Shown piece after piece: positions 45,077-45,123 of a stretch of 45,123 bases of DNA. Both the position numbers and the translations under genes were made by a program. Each line of letters begins with the position of its first letter. Within the stretch, counting starts at the first letter, position 1. The stretch comes from an uncultured Clostridia bacterium (GTDB taxonomy: Bacteria; Bacillota; Clostridia; Lachnospirales; Lachnospiraceae): NCBI GenBank assembly GCA_937896665.1, contig CALBNS010000035.1, positions 1 to 45,123 on the forward strand, read 5' to 3'. The notes below the pieces were generated by a model. It did no database searches, was not told where the DNA came from, and was given only the letters and a program-made list of their open reading frames with translations.

Positions 45077-45098
45077 GCTGATTAATAGAAAAATCAGC
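45077..45098. terminator. Hairpin, possible weak terminator
   Basis: GCTGATT (45077) and AATCAGC (45092-45098), 8-base loop. It is followed by TTGAAACC rather than a T-run on the plus strand; on the minus strand a short T-run lies in the loop. It may belong to a gene beyond the window. Confidence 0.3.
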
Positions 45099-45123
45099 TT
45101 GAAACCATTGATTTTACTGCATT

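Noticed and set aside
44872..45081. Open frame of 69 codons in the 3' non-coding tail
   Set aside because: No ribosome binding site, overlaps the long inverted repeat and the direct repeats, and its product resembles nothing recognisable.

Overview
This window looks like a low-to-moderate GC chromosomal segment from an anaerobic Clostridia bacterium, most likely Lachnospiraceae. The evidence is gene content and order: pyruvate:ferredoxin oxidoreductase, PPi-dependent phosphofructokinase, an aldo/keto reductase with a ferredoxin tail, a PASTA-kinase operon of the def-fmt-rsmB-rlmN-stp-prkC-rsgA-rpe-thiN type, and a CIRCE-controlled clpB. Most genes have strong GGAGG-like ribosome binding sites. 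No rRNA, tRNA, CRISPR array or intact transposon was seen. Species cannot be named from the sequence alone.

Layout. (1) 1-1487 is a variable edge: the 3' end of an Rhs/YD-repeat gene with a one-base frameshift, a glycine-rich hydrophobic C-terminal tail, a small membrane protein that may be its immunity partner, and a degraded piece of a large serine recombinase abutting gph. (2) 1488-12954 is housekeeping and metabolic: gph, a small acidic protein, a convergent anchored FMN_bind-like protein, pth-mfd, a PrsA-like foldase, a GH2 glycosidase, mntP and an Na/Pi symporter. (3) 13078-17625 holds clpB behind a CIRCE operator, the Fe-S aldo/keto reductase and a probable metal-dependent hydrolase, ending at a 19-bp bidirectional terminator. 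(4) 17624-21418, on the minus strand, holds a DUF308 membrane protein, pfp, a MerR-type mini-regulator and an unknown 305-residue protein. (5) 21579-36848 is a tightly packed run of 14 genes, murE to lgt, with one clear promoter upstream and one clear terminator at the end. (6) 36890-40809 is an accessory module of lipoprotein, ABC ATPase and ABC permease; the permease is split by a frameshift, and the module is bounded by a near-identical 23-bp direct repeat. (7) 40916-44458 is the PFOR gene, followed by a terminator, the C-terminal fragment of an Rpn-family nuclease gene, and a repeat-rich non-coding tail.

How the genes fit together. The murE-lgt run combines cell-wall precursor synthesis (murE), replication restart (priA), N-terminal formyl-Met handling (def, fmt), rRNA modification and ribosome maturation (rsmB, rlmN, rsgA), Ser/Thr phosphosignalling (stp, prkC), central and cofactor metabolism (rpe, thiN) and lipoprotein lipidation (lgt). 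Lgt would lipidate the PrsA-like foldase and the ABC-module lipoprotein seen here. PFP and PFOR point to PPi-linked glycolysis feeding ferredoxin-based fermentation. The parts most worth a second look are the Rhs tail with its neighbour and the recombinase remnant, the repeat-bounded ABC module with its broken permease, and the MerR-type/pfp region with a palindrome over the pfp -35 box.
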